Shown piece after piece: positions 33,800 through 42,709 of a stretch of DNA of 64,000 nucleotides. A program made the position numbers and the translations under genes. The number at the start of each line of letters is the position of its first letter. Position 1 is the stretch's first letter. The notes beneath the pieces were generated by a model. The model worked only from the letters and a program-made list of their open reading frames with translations. It had not been told where the DNA came from and ran no database searches. The stretch is from NCBI RefSeq assembly GCF_000166335.1, contig NC_014657.1, positions 488,501 to 552,500 of the forward strand. The letters run 5' to 3'. The DNA is from Caldicellulosiruptor owensensis OL. GTDB taxonomy: Bacteria > Bacillota > Thermoanaerobacteria > Caldicellulosiruptorales > Caldicellulosiruptoraceae.

Positions 33800-35065
33800 A
33801 TGAAAATCCAAGCACCAAAAGGAACAAAGGATGTGCTACCAGAGGAAAGTTATATGTGGCAATATGTTGAGAATAAATTCAGAGAGATTTGCAAGCTTTA
33901 TGGATATCAGGAAGTTAGATTTCCCACATTTGAATACACAGAGGTTTTCCAGAGGGGAGTTGGCGAGACTACTGATATTGTTCAAAAAGAGATGTATACC
34001 TTTTTGGACAAGGGTGGAAGGAGTATTACTTTAAGACCAGAAGGGACAGCATCCACAGCAAGACTATTTATTGAACATGGTTTTGCCTCACGTCCAATGC
34101 CTCAGAGATTTTTCTACATTATTTCAGCTTTCAGATATGAAAACACACAGGGTGGTAGATTTAGGGAGTTTCACCAGTTTGGAATTGAAAATTTTGGTTC
34201 TTCTTCACCTGTTACAGATGCCGAGGTAATTTCGCTTGCTTACAATTTTTTTACGAGTATTGGACTTGACAATATTACAGTTAATATCAACAGCATTGGG
34301 TGCCCTGTGTGCAGAAAAGAGTATATGAAAAATTTAAAAGAATATTTTTCAGCAAACTTATACAAGCTTTGTACCACCTGCCACCAGAGATTTGATAAAA
34401 ATCCTATGAGAATTTTAGATTGCAAGGAAGAAAATTGTAAGCTGATTGCAAAAGACGCGCCAAAACCAATTGATTATCTTTGTGATGATTGCAAAAACCA
34501 TTTTGAAAAGGTAAAAACTTACTTGGATTCAGCTATGGTTGCTTACAAGGTTGACCCATTTATTGTTCGCGGCTTGGACTACTACACCAGAACGGTTTTT
34601 GAGGTTGTGGTTACAGTTTTGGATAAAGAGCTTGCAATTTGCGGCGGTGGAAGATATGACAATTTAATAGAACAAATAGGAGGACCGTCTATTGCTGGAA
34701 TTGGTTTTGCGATAGGAGTTGAGAGGCTTTTGATGCTACTTGAACAAAACGGGCTTCTTCCGGCAAAACCACAAATTCCAGAAGTGTTTGTGGCAGTTGT
34801 AGGAGACAATAGTATCAAGAAGGCTTTTGAAATTGCAAATAAGCTCAGATTTGAAGGAATTTCAACTGTAATTGAAGAGATGTCAAGAAGTTTAAAATCC
34901 CAGATGAAATATGCCGACAAGATAGGCTGCCAGTTTTCTATAATCATTGGAGATGACGAAATTGCAAAAGGTGTTTGCAAAATTAGAAATATGAGGACAT
35001 CTTCAGAGGAGATAGTTGAAATAAAAAATGCTTGCCACTATTTGAAAAAACAACTTCAAAAATAA
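33800..35065 (+). CDS. hisS: Histidyl-tRNA synthetase
   Basis: 421 residues, usual length. Class II synthetase: motif 1 region IQAPKGTKDVLPEE... with RFPTFEYTEVFQRGVGETTD, motif 2 FYIISAFRYENTQGGRFREF, the histidine-binding RGLDYYTRTVFEV and GGGRYDNL, and motif 3 GIGFAIGVERLLMLL. The C-terminal anticodon domain covers about 325-421. A zinc-finger-like insert with several CxxC pairs (CPVC, CTTC, CDDC) lies at about 170-235. GAGGAGAGAG precedes the ATG. Followed 38 bases later by aspS, a common pairing in Firmicutes. Confidence 0.98.
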   Translation: MKIQAPKGTKDVLPEESYMWQYVENKFREICKLYGYQEVRFPTFEYTEVFQRGVGETTDIVQKEMYTFLDKGGRSITLRPEGTASTARLFIEHGFASRPMPQRFFYIISAFRYENTQGGRFREFHQFGIENFGSSSPVTDAEVISLAYNFFTSIGLDNITVNINSIGCPVCRKEYMKNLKEYFSANLYKLCTTCHQRFDKNPMRILDCKEENCKLIAKDAPKPIDYLCDDCKNHFEKVKTYLDSAMVAYKVDPFIVRGLDYYTRTVFEVVVTVLDKELAICGGGRYDNLIEQIGGPSIAGIGFAIGVERLLMLLEQNGLLPAKPQIPEVFVAVVGDNSIKKAFEIANKLRFEGISTVIEEMSRSLKSQMKYADKIGCQFSIIIGDDEIAKGVCKIRNMRTSSEEIVEIKNACHYLKKQLQK

Positions 35066-35112
35066 CAAGTATGTTTTTGTAACTTTAAAAATTTTCAAAG
35101 AAGGTGATAGGT

Positions 35113-36897
35113 GTGGAAAGTATTAAGGGCTTTAAAAGAACAAAATACTGTGGAGAAGTGTCGCTTGAGGATGTTGGAAAAGAGGTTGTACTAACAGGTT
35201 GGGTTGATACAAGACGCGACCTTGGAGGAATAATATTTGTAGATTTGAGAGACAGAACCGGAATTGTTCAGGTTGTGTTTGACGAGAAAATGGGTGAAGA
35301 GCTTTTAGACAAGGCTGATTCACTCAGGAGTGAATACTGTATTGGGGTCAGGGGAGTTGTTGAAAAAAGACCACCTGAGACAATAAACCCTAAAATCAAA
35401 ACTGGTGAGGTTGAGGTAAGGGCAAAAGAGCTCAGGATATTTAGCAAGTCCGAAACACCGCCATTTCCAATTGAAGAAGGGATAAATGTAAATGAAGCTG
35501 TACGGCTAAAGTATAGATACCTTGATCTCAGAAGACCTGATATGCAAAGAAACTTAATGTTTAGGCACAAACTTTACCAGGTGGTTAGAAACTTCTTATC
35601 CCAAAATGGTTTTATCGAAATAGAAACTCCCATGCTCACAAAATCAACCCCAGAGGGTGCAAGAGATTATTTGGTTCCAAGTAGAATTTTTCCTGGCAAG
35701 TTCTTTGCGCTGCCGCAGTCACCACAGCTTTTTAAGCAGCTTTTGATGGTTGCAGGATTTGATAGGTATTTTCAGATTGTAAAGTGCTTTAGAGACGAGG
35801 ATTTGCGAGCAGACAGACAACCTGAGTTTACCCAGATAGACATTGAGATGTCATTTGTTGATGTTGATGATGTTATTGAGATAAATGAAAAACTACTACA
35901 GACCATTTTTGGAGAGATGCTGGGGATAGACTTAAAACTTCCTTTACCAAGACTTACTTACAAGGAAGCAATGGAAAGATTTGGTTCGGACAAGCCTGAC
36001 ACCCGTTTTGGAATGGAGCTTGTAAACCTCACTGATGTTGCAAAAAATTGCGAGTTCAAAGTTTTTGCAGATGCAGCAAACAAAGGCGGATCTGTCCGAG
36101 CAATAAATGCAAAGGGATGTGCGGCTATATTTTCAAGGCGTGAGATAGACGCCTTGGTTGAGTATGCTAAGAATTTTGGGGCAAAAGGACTTGCTTGGAT
36201 AGCAGTTGAAAGTGATGGGTTAAAATCGCCAATTGTTAAGTTTTTAAAGGAAGAAGAGATAAATGAGATTCTAAAAAGACTTGGTGCAGAAGTTGGGGAC
36301 CTTCTTTTGTTCTCAGCAGACAAAGACGAGATTGTATTTGACGTTCTTGGAAATATCAGACTTGAGATTGCAAGGAAATTAAACCTTCTTGATAAGTCCA
36401 AATTCAATCTATTGTGGGTAACCGAATTTCCTCTATTTGAGTACTCAGAAGAAGAAGGAAGGTATGTAGCAAAACACCATCCATTTACATCGCCTATGGA
36501 CGAAGATATAGAGTTTTTGGAGACAGACCCGGCAAAAGTCAGGTCAAAAGCGTATGACATTGTTTTAAATGGAACAGAGATTGGTGGTGGCTCTATCAGA
36601 ATTCACTCACCTGAAATTCAAAAAAGAATGTTCAAAGCACTGGGATTTACAGAGGAAAAGGCACAGGACAGGTTTGGCTTTTTACTTGAAGCATTCAAGT
36701 TTGGTACTCCACCGCATGGTGGTATAGCTTATGGATTTGATAGGCTTTGCATGCTGCTTTTAGGTTTGGATTCTATCAGAGACACAATTGCATTCCCCAA
36801 GGTAAAAGATTCTTCATGTCCGCTCACAGATGCGCCATCAGAGGTTGAACCAAAACAGCTTCGTGAACTTCATATAAAAGTTGATGTTGTACGATAA
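35113..36897 (+). CDS. aspS: Aspartyl-tRNA synthetase, bacterial type
   Basis: 594 residues from GTG 35113, eight bases after AAGAAGG; an earlier GTG at 35104 overlaps that site. An N-terminal OB-fold anticodon domain (LTGWVDTRRDLGGIIFVDLRDR), then the class II core with motif 2 FRDEDLRADRQPEFTQ, a bacterial GAD insertion (about 285-420), and motif 3 GIAYGFDRLCMLLLG. The length and GAD domain mark the bacterial type. Whether it is discriminating or also charges tRNA-Asn cannot be told without gatCAB information. Confidence 0.98.
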   Translation: MESIKGFKRTKYCGEVSLEDVGKEVVLTGWVDTRRDLGGIIFVDLRDRTGIVQVVFDEKMGEELLDKADSLRSEYCIGVRGVVEKRPPETINPKIKTGEVEVRAKELRIFSKSETPPFPIEEGINVNEAVRLKYRYLDLRRPDMQRNLMFRHKLYQVVRNFLSQNGFIEIETPMLTKSTPEGARDYLVPSRIFPGKFFALPQSPQLFKQLLMVAGFDRYFQIVKCFRDEDLRADRQPEFTQIDIEMSFVDVDDVIEINEKLLQTIFGEMLGIDLKLPLPRLTYKEAMERFGSDKPDTRFGMELVNLTDVAKNCEFKVFADAANKGGSVRAINAKGCAAIFSRREIDALVEYAKNFGAKGLAWIAVESDGLKSPIVKFLKEEEINEILKRLGAEVGDLLLFSADKDEIVFDVLGNIRLEIARKLNLLDKSKFNLLWVTEFPLFEYSEEEGRYVAKHHPFTSPMDEDIEFLETDPAKVRSKAYDIVLNGTEIGGGSIRIHSPEIQKRMFKALGFTEEKAQDRFGFLLEAFKFGTPPHGGIAYGFDRLCMLLLGLDSIRDTIAFPKVKDSSCPLTDAPSEVEPKQLRELHIKVDVVR

Positions 36898-36910
36898 CAT
36901 AGTCTTTCAC

Positions 36911-36966
36911 GGTTCCATGTCCCCGGGAAAGCTGAAAATTCTTGCTGGGGCAGGAGCCTTTTTTTT
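36911..36966 (+). terminator. Terminator after aspS
   Basis: ggttccatgtcccc pairs with ggggcaggagcc (bulged), followed by eight T. Confidence 0.75.
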
Positions 36967-37091
36967 GAAAAATTTTTAACTTTTCATAAAGCAAAATGCT
37001 ATAAATATCAGGTCAAAAATTTAAAACAGATATGAAATTTTTTTAATTTTAAACTTCATATGTATAATGTATATTAATCTCATGAATTAAA

Positions 37092-37105
37092 TGATAACGA
37101 TTACA
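37092..37105 (+). promoter_or_regulatory. cre-like / LacI-family operator before the cellulase
   Basis: TGATAACGATTACA matches TGNAANCGNTNNCA except at one base. It lies directly upstream of the ribosome site and about 25 bases after a TATAAT (37063-37068), a good position for repression. Confidence 0.4.
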
Positions 37106-37123
37106 CAAGGAGGGACTCACATT

Positions 37124-38827
37124 ATGAAGAAAATTATTTTAAAATCATGTGTACTCCTTTTGATGGCTATTTTTACTATTTCTATATTACAGATTTTGAA
37201 TGTATTTGCTCAGAGTATGCCTTATGAAAAGGAAGAATATCCCCACCTTCTTGGTAACCAAGCGGTAAAAAAACCATCAGTTGCTGGCAGGCTCCAGATT
37301 ATTGAAAAGGACGGTAAAAAGTATTTAGCTGACCAGAAAGGCAAAATAATTCAGCTTCGTGGTATGAGTACGCATGGACTTCAGTGGTATGGTGATATTA
37401 TAAACAAAAATGCATTTGAGGCTCTTTCGAAAGATTGGGAGTGCAATGTTGTAAGGCTTGCGATGTATGTGGGCGAAGGTGGCTATGCTTCAAATCCAAA
37501 CCTTAAAGAAAAAGTTATAGAGGGGATTAAACTTGCAATTGAAAATGACATGTATGTGATTGTTGACTGGCATGTGTTAAATCCCGGCGACCCGAATGCT
37601 GAAATTTATAAAGGGGCAAAAGACTTTTTCAAGGAGATAGCTACAAGTTTTCCCAATGACTATCACATAATATATGAACTTTGTAATGAACCGAATTCAA
37701 ATGAGCCGGGAGTAGAAAATAGCTTGGATGGTTGGAAAAAGGTAAAGGCTTATGCGCAGTCCATCATAAAAATGCTCAGAAGCATGGGGAATCAGAACAT
37801 TATAATTGTAGGTTCGCCCAATTGGAGCCAGAGACCTGACTTTGCAATTCAAGACCCTATAAACGACAAAAATGTTATGTATTCAGTTCATTTTTATTCT
37901 GGTACTCACAAGGTTGATGGGTATGTTTTTGAAAACATGAAAAAGGCATTTGAAAATGGTGTGCCAATTTTTGTAAGTGAATGGGGAACAAGTTTGGCAA
38001 GCGGTGATGGTGGACCATATCTTGATGAGGCGGATAAGTGGCTTGAGTATTTAAATGCAAACTATATCAGCTGGGTGAACTGGTCACTGTCAAACAAAAA
38101 TGAAACATCAGCTGCTTTTGTCCCGTATATTAGTGGCATGCATGATGCCACATCACTTGATCCTGGCGATGATAAGATGTGGGATATAAAAGAGCTGAGT
38201 ATATCTGGAGAGTATGTTAGAGCAAGGATAAAAGGAGTGACATATGAGCCAGTAAGAAGAGATATAGGAATGAAATGCCCATTTAAGGATGTTAGTGAAG
38301 ACAATATTTTTTATGAACATGTAGTTAAGCTTTACTCCAAAGGAATTATAAAAGGGACTTCATCTTCCAAGTATTTGCCTGATAAAAACATTACAAGGGC
38401 TGAATTTGCTGCACTGTGTGTCAGGGCATTGAATCTGGAAATAGAAAAGTATGATGGAAGTTTTTCTGATGTAAAAAGTGACACCTGGTATTCGGATGTG
38501 GTTTATACGGCGTATAAAAACGGTTTGTTTGGACAGGAGAAAAATAGGTTCTTTCCTGAAAGGATTATGAAAAGAGAAGAAACAGCAGCTTTGGCAATTG
38601 AAGTGTACAAGAGATTGACAGGTAAAATAGAAGTTGACACAGATGATATTCAAATTGCCGATGAAGAGCTTATAGACCCTCAATACAGAGAAAGTGTGAA
38701 ATTAGCTGTTCAACTTGGTATTATTGACCTGGTTTCGGATGGTACCTTTGCGCCAGATAAAAGTGTTTCAAGAGGTGAGGCAGCAACAATTATGTATAAC
38801 ATATTAAACCTATCTGGTAAACTGTGA
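37124..38827 (+). CDS. S-layer-anchored GH5 endoglucanase
   Basis: 567 residues from ATG 37124, nine bases after AAGGAGGG. Signal peptide 1-30 (VFAQ/S). GH5 catalytic domain about 50-375: RGMSTHGLQWYG, VIVDWH, acid/base Glu189 in CNEP, HFYSGTH, nucleophile Glu286 in FVSEWGTS, and WVNWSLSNK. Three SLH modules follow (about 384-430, 446-492, 507-560; ITRAEFAALCVRAL, VSRGEAATIMYNIL), which hold the enzyme on the secondary cell-wall polymer. It therefore cuts beta-1,4-glucan at the cell surface. I recall a related S-layer GH5 cellulase from C. saccharolyticus that also has a CBM28; no binding module is visible between catalytic and SLH parts here. An ABC importer follows. Confidence 0.93.
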   Translation: MKKIILKSCVLLLMAIFTISILQILNVFAQSMPYEKEEYPHLLGNQAVKKPSVAGRLQIIEKDGKKYLADQKGKIIQLRGMSTHGLQWYGDIINKNAFEALSKDWECNVVRLAMYVGEGGYASNPNLKEKVIEGIKLAIENDMYVIVDWHVLNPGDPNAEIYKGAKDFFKEIATSFPNDYHIIYELCNEPNSNEPGVENSLDGWKKVKAYAQSIIKMLRSMGNQNIIIVGSPNWSQRPDFAIQDPINDKNVMYSVHFYSGTHKVDGYVFENMKKAFENGVPIFVSEWGTSLASGDGGPYLDEADKWLEYLNANYISWVNWSLSNKNETSAAFVPYISGMHDATSLDPGDDKMWDIKELSISGEYVRARIKGVTYEPVRRDIGMKCPFKDVSEDNIFYEHVVKLYSKGIIKGTSSSKYLPDKNITRAEFAALCVRALNLEIEKYDGSFSDVKSDTWYSDVVYTAYKNGLFGQEKNRFFPERIMKREETAALAIEVYKRLTGKIEVDTDDIQIADEELIDPQYRESVKLAVQLGIIDLVSDGTFAPDKSVSRGEAATIMYNILNLSGKL

Positions 38828-38858
38828 AGCATAATATTAAAAATTTTTTAATCAAAAA

Positions 38859-38888
38859 AGCTGCCAGCATCAAACTGGCAGCTATTTT
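38859..38888 (+). terminator. Terminator after the cellulase gene
   Basis: agctgccag / ctggcagct perfect stem with a seven-base loop and a T-rich tail. Confidence 0.85.
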
Positions 38889-38911
38889 TATATTATTTTG
38901 ACCCTTCAATA

Positions 38912-38969
38912 TGACAAAATATTGCACATTTTAATATCAACAATTCACAAAAAGACTGCAATTTTGTCA
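38912..38969 (+). repeat. Inverted repeat upstream of the first ABC promoter
   Basis: TGACAAAATATTGCA (38912-38926) and TGCAATTTTGTCA (38957-38969) are inverted copies with a two-base difference, 30 bases apart, ending just before the -35. Candidate activator or regulator site. Confidence 0.35.
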
Positions 38970-38976
38970 ATTCATT

Positions 38977-39004
38977 TTGAGAAAAATAGGATGTAAACTA
39001 TAAT
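38977..39004 (+). promoter_or_regulatory. Promoter of the first ABC transporter operon
   Basis: TTGAGA, 16 bases, TATAAT, about 70 bases before the first permease start. Confidence 0.6.
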
Positions 39005-39073
39005 CGAAAACCTCAAAAAAAAACTAAGTCAAAAGTTTCAATAAAAAACTTGAGAAAGGAGACGGCATCAAAA

Positions 39074-40015
39074 ATGGCAAACGGTCAGCGCACATATCGA
39101 AGCGAGTTTTTGAGAGAATTTAACAAGAACTTTCCTCTGTTTTTAATGGCACTGCCGGGGGTTGTTCTTTTGATAGCATTTTGTTACTTACCTCTGTTTG
39201 GACTTATCATTGCATTCAAAGATGTGCACTATGATGTGGGTATACTCAAAAGTCCGTGGGTGGGTCTGAAGAATTTTGAGTTTCTTTTCAAAACACCTGA
39301 TGCTTTTATTATTACAAGAAACACCCTTCTTTATAACTTTGCATTTATAGTCTTTGGGAACTTGGCGGCAATTGCAACGGCTATTGCGTTGAGTGAAATG
39401 AGAGCAAGATTTATGGCAAAGTTCTATCAGTCAGTAATGTTTTTACCATACTTTTTATCGTGGGTTGTTGTTGCATATATGGCATTTGCATTTTTAAGTA
39501 TAGACTTGGGGATTCTCAACACAATGATTCTTCCGAAGCTGGGCTTGCAGCCAATTGCCTGGTATTTTGAAACAAAACCGTGGCCTGTGATATTGATACT
39601 TGCAAATCTGTGGAAATATACAGGTTACAATGCAGTCATATATTTAGCAGCAATTACAGGAATTGACCCTGAATATTATGAAGCTGCTTTGATTGATGGT
39701 GCATCAAAATGGCAGCAGATTAAACACATAACAGTTCCGCTTTTATCCCCGCTTGTTGTTGTGCTTGTTCTTTTAGGTATTGGTAGAATCTTTTATGCAG
39801 ACTTTGGACTTTTTTATCAGCTTCCAATGAACAGCGGTGCTCTTTTTGATGTCACAAATGTTATTGACACTTATGTTTATAGGACTCTCATGGGCATGAA
39901 CGATATAGGAATGGCATCTGCCGCAAGCTTTTATCAATCAATAATGGGATTTATTCTGGTGCTCACATCCAATCTCATCGTTCGCAGACTTGACCCGGAA
40001 AAAGCACTGTTTTAA
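39074..40015 (+). CDS. CUT1 sugar ABC transporter permease (LplB-type)
   Basis: 313 residues from ATG 39074, after a GAAAGGAGA site; TTG 39050 is less likely. Six membrane helices. The ATPase-contact EAA loop reads YYEAALIDGASKWQQIKHITVPLL. N-terminal PLFLMALPGVVLLIAFCYLPLFG is typical of LplB/YteP-like permeases for oligosaccharides. Partner of the permease at 40047 and the binding protein at 41054. No ATPase gene is nearby, so a shared MsmK-type ATPase is expected. The substrate is not readable; the cellulase upstream suggests glucan oligosaccharides. Confidence 0.93.
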   Translation: MANGQRTYRSEFLREFNKNFPLFLMALPGVVLLIAFCYLPLFGLIIAFKDVHYDVGILKSPWVGLKNFEFLFKTPDAFIITRNTLLYNFAFIVFGNLAAIATAIALSEMRARFMAKFYQSVMFLPYFLSWVVVAYMAFAFLSIDLGILNTMILPKLGLQPIAWYFETKPWPVILILANLWKYTGYNAVIYLAAITGIDPEYYEAALIDGASKWQQIKHITVPLLSPLVVVLVLLGIGRIFYADFGLFYQLPMNSGALFDVTNVIDTYVYRTLMGMNDIGMASAASFYQSIMGFILVLTSNLIVRRLDPEKALF

Positions 40016-40046
40016 CAAATTTTGTGGGCGGGAAGGTGATTTAAAG

Positions 40047-40952
40047 ATGCATTCAAAAAGCAGGTTTTTGCAAATATCTATTGCAGCAGAGACGTTATTG
40101 CACATCATGTTTTGGATTATAACATTTGCATGTATAGTTCCGCTCTGGGCTGTTATATCAATTTCCCTTAGCGATGACAATAAGATAAGGCAAAGTGGAT
40201 ATAGATTATGGCCAGTTGGTTTGAGTACTAAGTCATATGAGTTTGTCTTATCGCAGGGTAAAGCTATATGGAATGCTTACGGTATTACCATATTTGTAAC
40301 AATTGTTGGCACACTTTTATGTGTACTTATTGTTTCATTGTATGCTTATGTTCTTTACAGGAAAGATTTTAAATACAGAAAACTATTTACATTTATAGGC
40401 TTTTTCACAATGCTAATCAATGCTGGACTTGTTCCATGGTATATAGTATGTGTAAATGTTCTTCACCTAAAAAATACAATATTTGCACTGATTTTACCTT
40501 ATGTAATGAATATGTGGTACGTATTGATTTTCAGGACATATCTTTCAATGTCTTTGCCCGACTCCATAATAGAATCAGCTAAAATTGATGGTGCAGGGGA
40601 GTTTACAACTTTTTTCAGAATTGTTATACCGCTTGTAAAACCTGGACTTGCAACAATTGCTCTGTTTGCAGCTATCACATACTGGAATGATTGGTGGCTT
40701 CCGTTCATGCTAATTGAAAATGAGAAACTTTATAACCTTCAATACATGATGTACAGAGTTCAACAAAAAATCCAGTATTTAGCAGAAATTGCGGGAAAAC
40801 TTGGGGCATCGGGTATTGTTCCTGCTGATTTGCCGACAGAGTCTGCGCGAATGGCAATGGCTGTTTTGGGTATGGGTCCTATAGTATTGGCTTATCCATT
40901 TTTCCAACGCTATTTTGTAAAAGGTCTTACTATTGGTGCTATTAAAGGGTGA
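40047..40952 (+). CDS. CUT1 sugar ABC transporter permease (YtcP/AraQ-type)
   Basis: 301 residues from ATG 40047, after GGAAGGTGAT. Six membrane helices. EAA loop: LPDSIIESAKIDGAGEFTTFFRIVIPLVKPG. The C-terminus RYFVKGLTIGAIKG is the standard ending of this permease type, shared with 58368. It forms the membrane pore with the permease at 39074. A stem-loop lies between this gene and the binding-protein gene. Confidence 0.93.
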   Translation: MHSKSRFLQISIAAETLLHIMFWIITFACIVPLWAVISISLSDDNKIRQSGYRLWPVGLSTKSYEFVLSQGKAIWNAYGITIFVTIVGTLLCVLIVSLYAYVLYRKDFKYRKLFTFIGFFTMLINAGLVPWYIVCVNVLHLKNTIFALILPYVMNMWYVLIFRTYLSMSLPDSIIESAKIDGAGEFTTFFRIVIPLVKPGLATIALFAAITYWNDWWLPFMLIENEKLYNLQYMMYRVQQKIQYLAEIAGKLGASGIVPADLPTESARMAMAVLGMGPIVLAYPFFQRYFVKGLTIGAIKG

Positions 40953-40974
40953 TATGAAGAGCTAATTAAACGGA

Positions 40975-41020
40975 TATAAGCTTCGCAGCTGCGATTCAAA
41001 TGCAGTATGTGAAGCTTATA
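40975..41020 (+). other. Stem-loop between permease and binding-protein genes
   Basis: tataagcttc pairs with gaagcttata, with a smaller stem inside; no T run follows. Such hairpins often protect the downstream part of a polycistronic RNA and raise binding-protein levels. Confidence 0.5.
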
Positions 41021-41053
41021 TACAAAAAAATAGATTTTAGGAGGTTGATTTGT

Positions 41054-42556
41054 GTGAAGCTCAAGAAATTTTTTGTAGTGATGCTTGTTGTGGCTTTTGT
41101 GCTCACAAGCGTAATTGGTGTTGTCACTGGGTTTGGTGCATCTTCTTCAAAGCTTCCTTATGTTAAGCTTACTTGGTATGTCATTGGAACTCCACAAAAA
41201 GACTGGGATTTAATCAATCAAAAGGTTAATGAGTACATCAAACCAAAGCTCAATGCTGAAATTAAAATGACAATGTTTGACTGGGGCGAGTACAATGATA
41301 AGCTCCAGACAAAGATTGCAGCAGGTGAGCCGTTTGACATCTGTTTTACTGCAATCTGGACAAACAACTACAGAACAAACGTGGCAAAAGGAGCATTCTT
41401 GCCACTCAACAAACCAGGAAATGACCTTCTTTCAAAGTATGCGCCAAAGACTAAAAAACTTCTTGGTGATGATTTTATAAATGGTGCGTCAATCAATGGC
41501 ATTTTATATGCAATTCCAGCAAACAAAGAAAAAGCTCATAACTGGGGATTCATTGTAAGAATGGATTTAGTAAAGAAGTATAAGTTAGATGATATGTTCA
41601 AGAAAGTCAAAAAGTTAGAAGATTTAGAGCCATATCTCAAGGTAATTAAACAAAAAGAGCCAGGTATATATCCGCTTGGAGCGTATGCTGGTGAGTCGCC
41701 AAGATTTCTTTTGGATTGGGATAAAGTTGTAGATGACGACGTTCCTGTTTCACTTTATCCAAATAATAACAGTACGAAAATTGTAAATGAGCTTGAACAG
41801 CCTAATACAAAAGCTCTCTTTAAGACAGTCAGAAAATATTACTTGGCAGGCTACATCAGAAAAGATGCATCAAGTGTAACAGACTGGATGTCTGATTTGA
41901 AAGCAGGTAAAGTTTTTGTAATGCCACAGTCTCTCAAGCCTGGCAAAGATGCTGAAATGTCAATTTCAACAGGATACCAGTGGAAACAGATAGATATAAC
42001 ACCACCTGTTATGTCAACAAGAGAATGTATTGGTTCAATGCAGGCAATCAATGCAAAATCTAAAAATCCAGAAAGAGCTTTGATGTTCCTTGAACTTTTC
42101 AATACAGACAAATATCTCAACAACCTTGTAAACTTTGGTATTGAAGGTCAACACTATGTATTTAAAGACAAAGCAAAAGGCATCATTGCTCCAGGACCAA
42201 AAGCAAAAGATTATAGCCCTGGTCTTGGTTGGATGTTCGGTAATCAGTTTATAAACTATATCTATGAAAATGAAGATCCAAACAAGTGGAAAAACTTTGA
42301 AGAGTATAACAAAAAAGCACTCCCACTTCTGAGCCTTGGATTCAATTTTGATGATTCAAAAGTGAAAACTCAAGTTGCAGCGTGCAAGAGCGTATGGAAG
42401 CAGTATATTCCAATGCTTGAGACCGGCAGTGTTGATCCTGATAAATATATTCCAGAAGCTATTGAAAAATTCAAACGAGCAGGTGTTGACATTATTATAA
42501 AAGAAGCGCAAAAGCAATATGATGATTTCCTGAAAAAAACAGGGAGAAAAAAGTAG
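41054..42556 (+). CDS. Extracellular sugar-binding protein of the first ABC system
   Basis: 500 residues from GTG 41054, directly after AGGAGGTTGAT. N-terminal signal (about 1-30, KKFFVVMLVVAFVLTSVIG) without a lipobox cysteine. The mature part is a large solute-binding protein: LTWYVIGTPQKDWDLINQKVNEYI, DICFTAIWTNNYRTNVAKGAF, NGILYAIPANKE. The family (LplA/YtcQ-like, DUF3502-type C-terminus) binds oligosaccharides. It delivers ligand to the permeases at 39074 and 40047. How it stays at the cell is unclear, since no lipid anchor is seen. Confidence 0.92.
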   Translation: MKLKKFFVVMLVVAFVLTSVIGVVTGFGASSSKLPYVKLTWYVIGTPQKDWDLINQKVNEYIKPKLNAEIKMTMFDWGEYNDKLQTKIAAGEPFDICFTAIWTNNYRTNVAKGAFLPLNKPGNDLLSKYAPKTKKLLGDDFINGASINGILYAIPANKEKAHNWGFIVRMDLVKKYKLDDMFKKVKKLEDLEPYLKVIKQKEPGIYPLGAYAGESPRFLLDWDKVVDDDVPVSLYPNNNSTKIVNELEQPNTKALFKTVRKYYLAGYIRKDASSVTDWMSDLKAGKVFVMPQSLKPGKDAEMSISTGYQWKQIDITPPVMSTRECIGSMQAINAKSKNPERALMFLELFNTDKYLNNLVNFGIEGQHYVFKDKAKGIIAPGPKAKDYSPGLGWMFGNQFINYIYENEDPNKWKNFEEYNKKALPLLSLGFNFDDSKVKTQVAACKSVWKQYIPMLETGSVDPDKYIPEAIEKFKRAGVDIIIKEAQKQYDDFLKKTGRKK

Positions 42557-42573
42557 TTAAATAAAAAGGGTTT

Positions 42574-42619
42574 AAACGGGATACTTGATGCTCTGTTTTA
42601 GAGCATTGGTATCCCGTTT
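42574..42619 (+). terminator. Nested hairpin after the first binding-protein gene
   Basis: aaacgggatac / gtatcccgttt encloses a second stem atgctct / agagcat. Only a weak T run follows, so it may end or protect the transcript. Confidence 0.5.
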
Positions 42620-42709
42620 GTTACTAATATGTGAAAAATGTCTTGTGAGTTAATCTCGATATAAGATAAAATAAAGATAAAAATTTTTATGCTTTAAGGA
42701 TACAGGGTT

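Noticed and set aside
35958-36560. 200-codon minus-strand frame
   Set aside because: Shadow of aspS; Ser-rich composition typical of antisense to Glu/Asp/Lys-rich genes.
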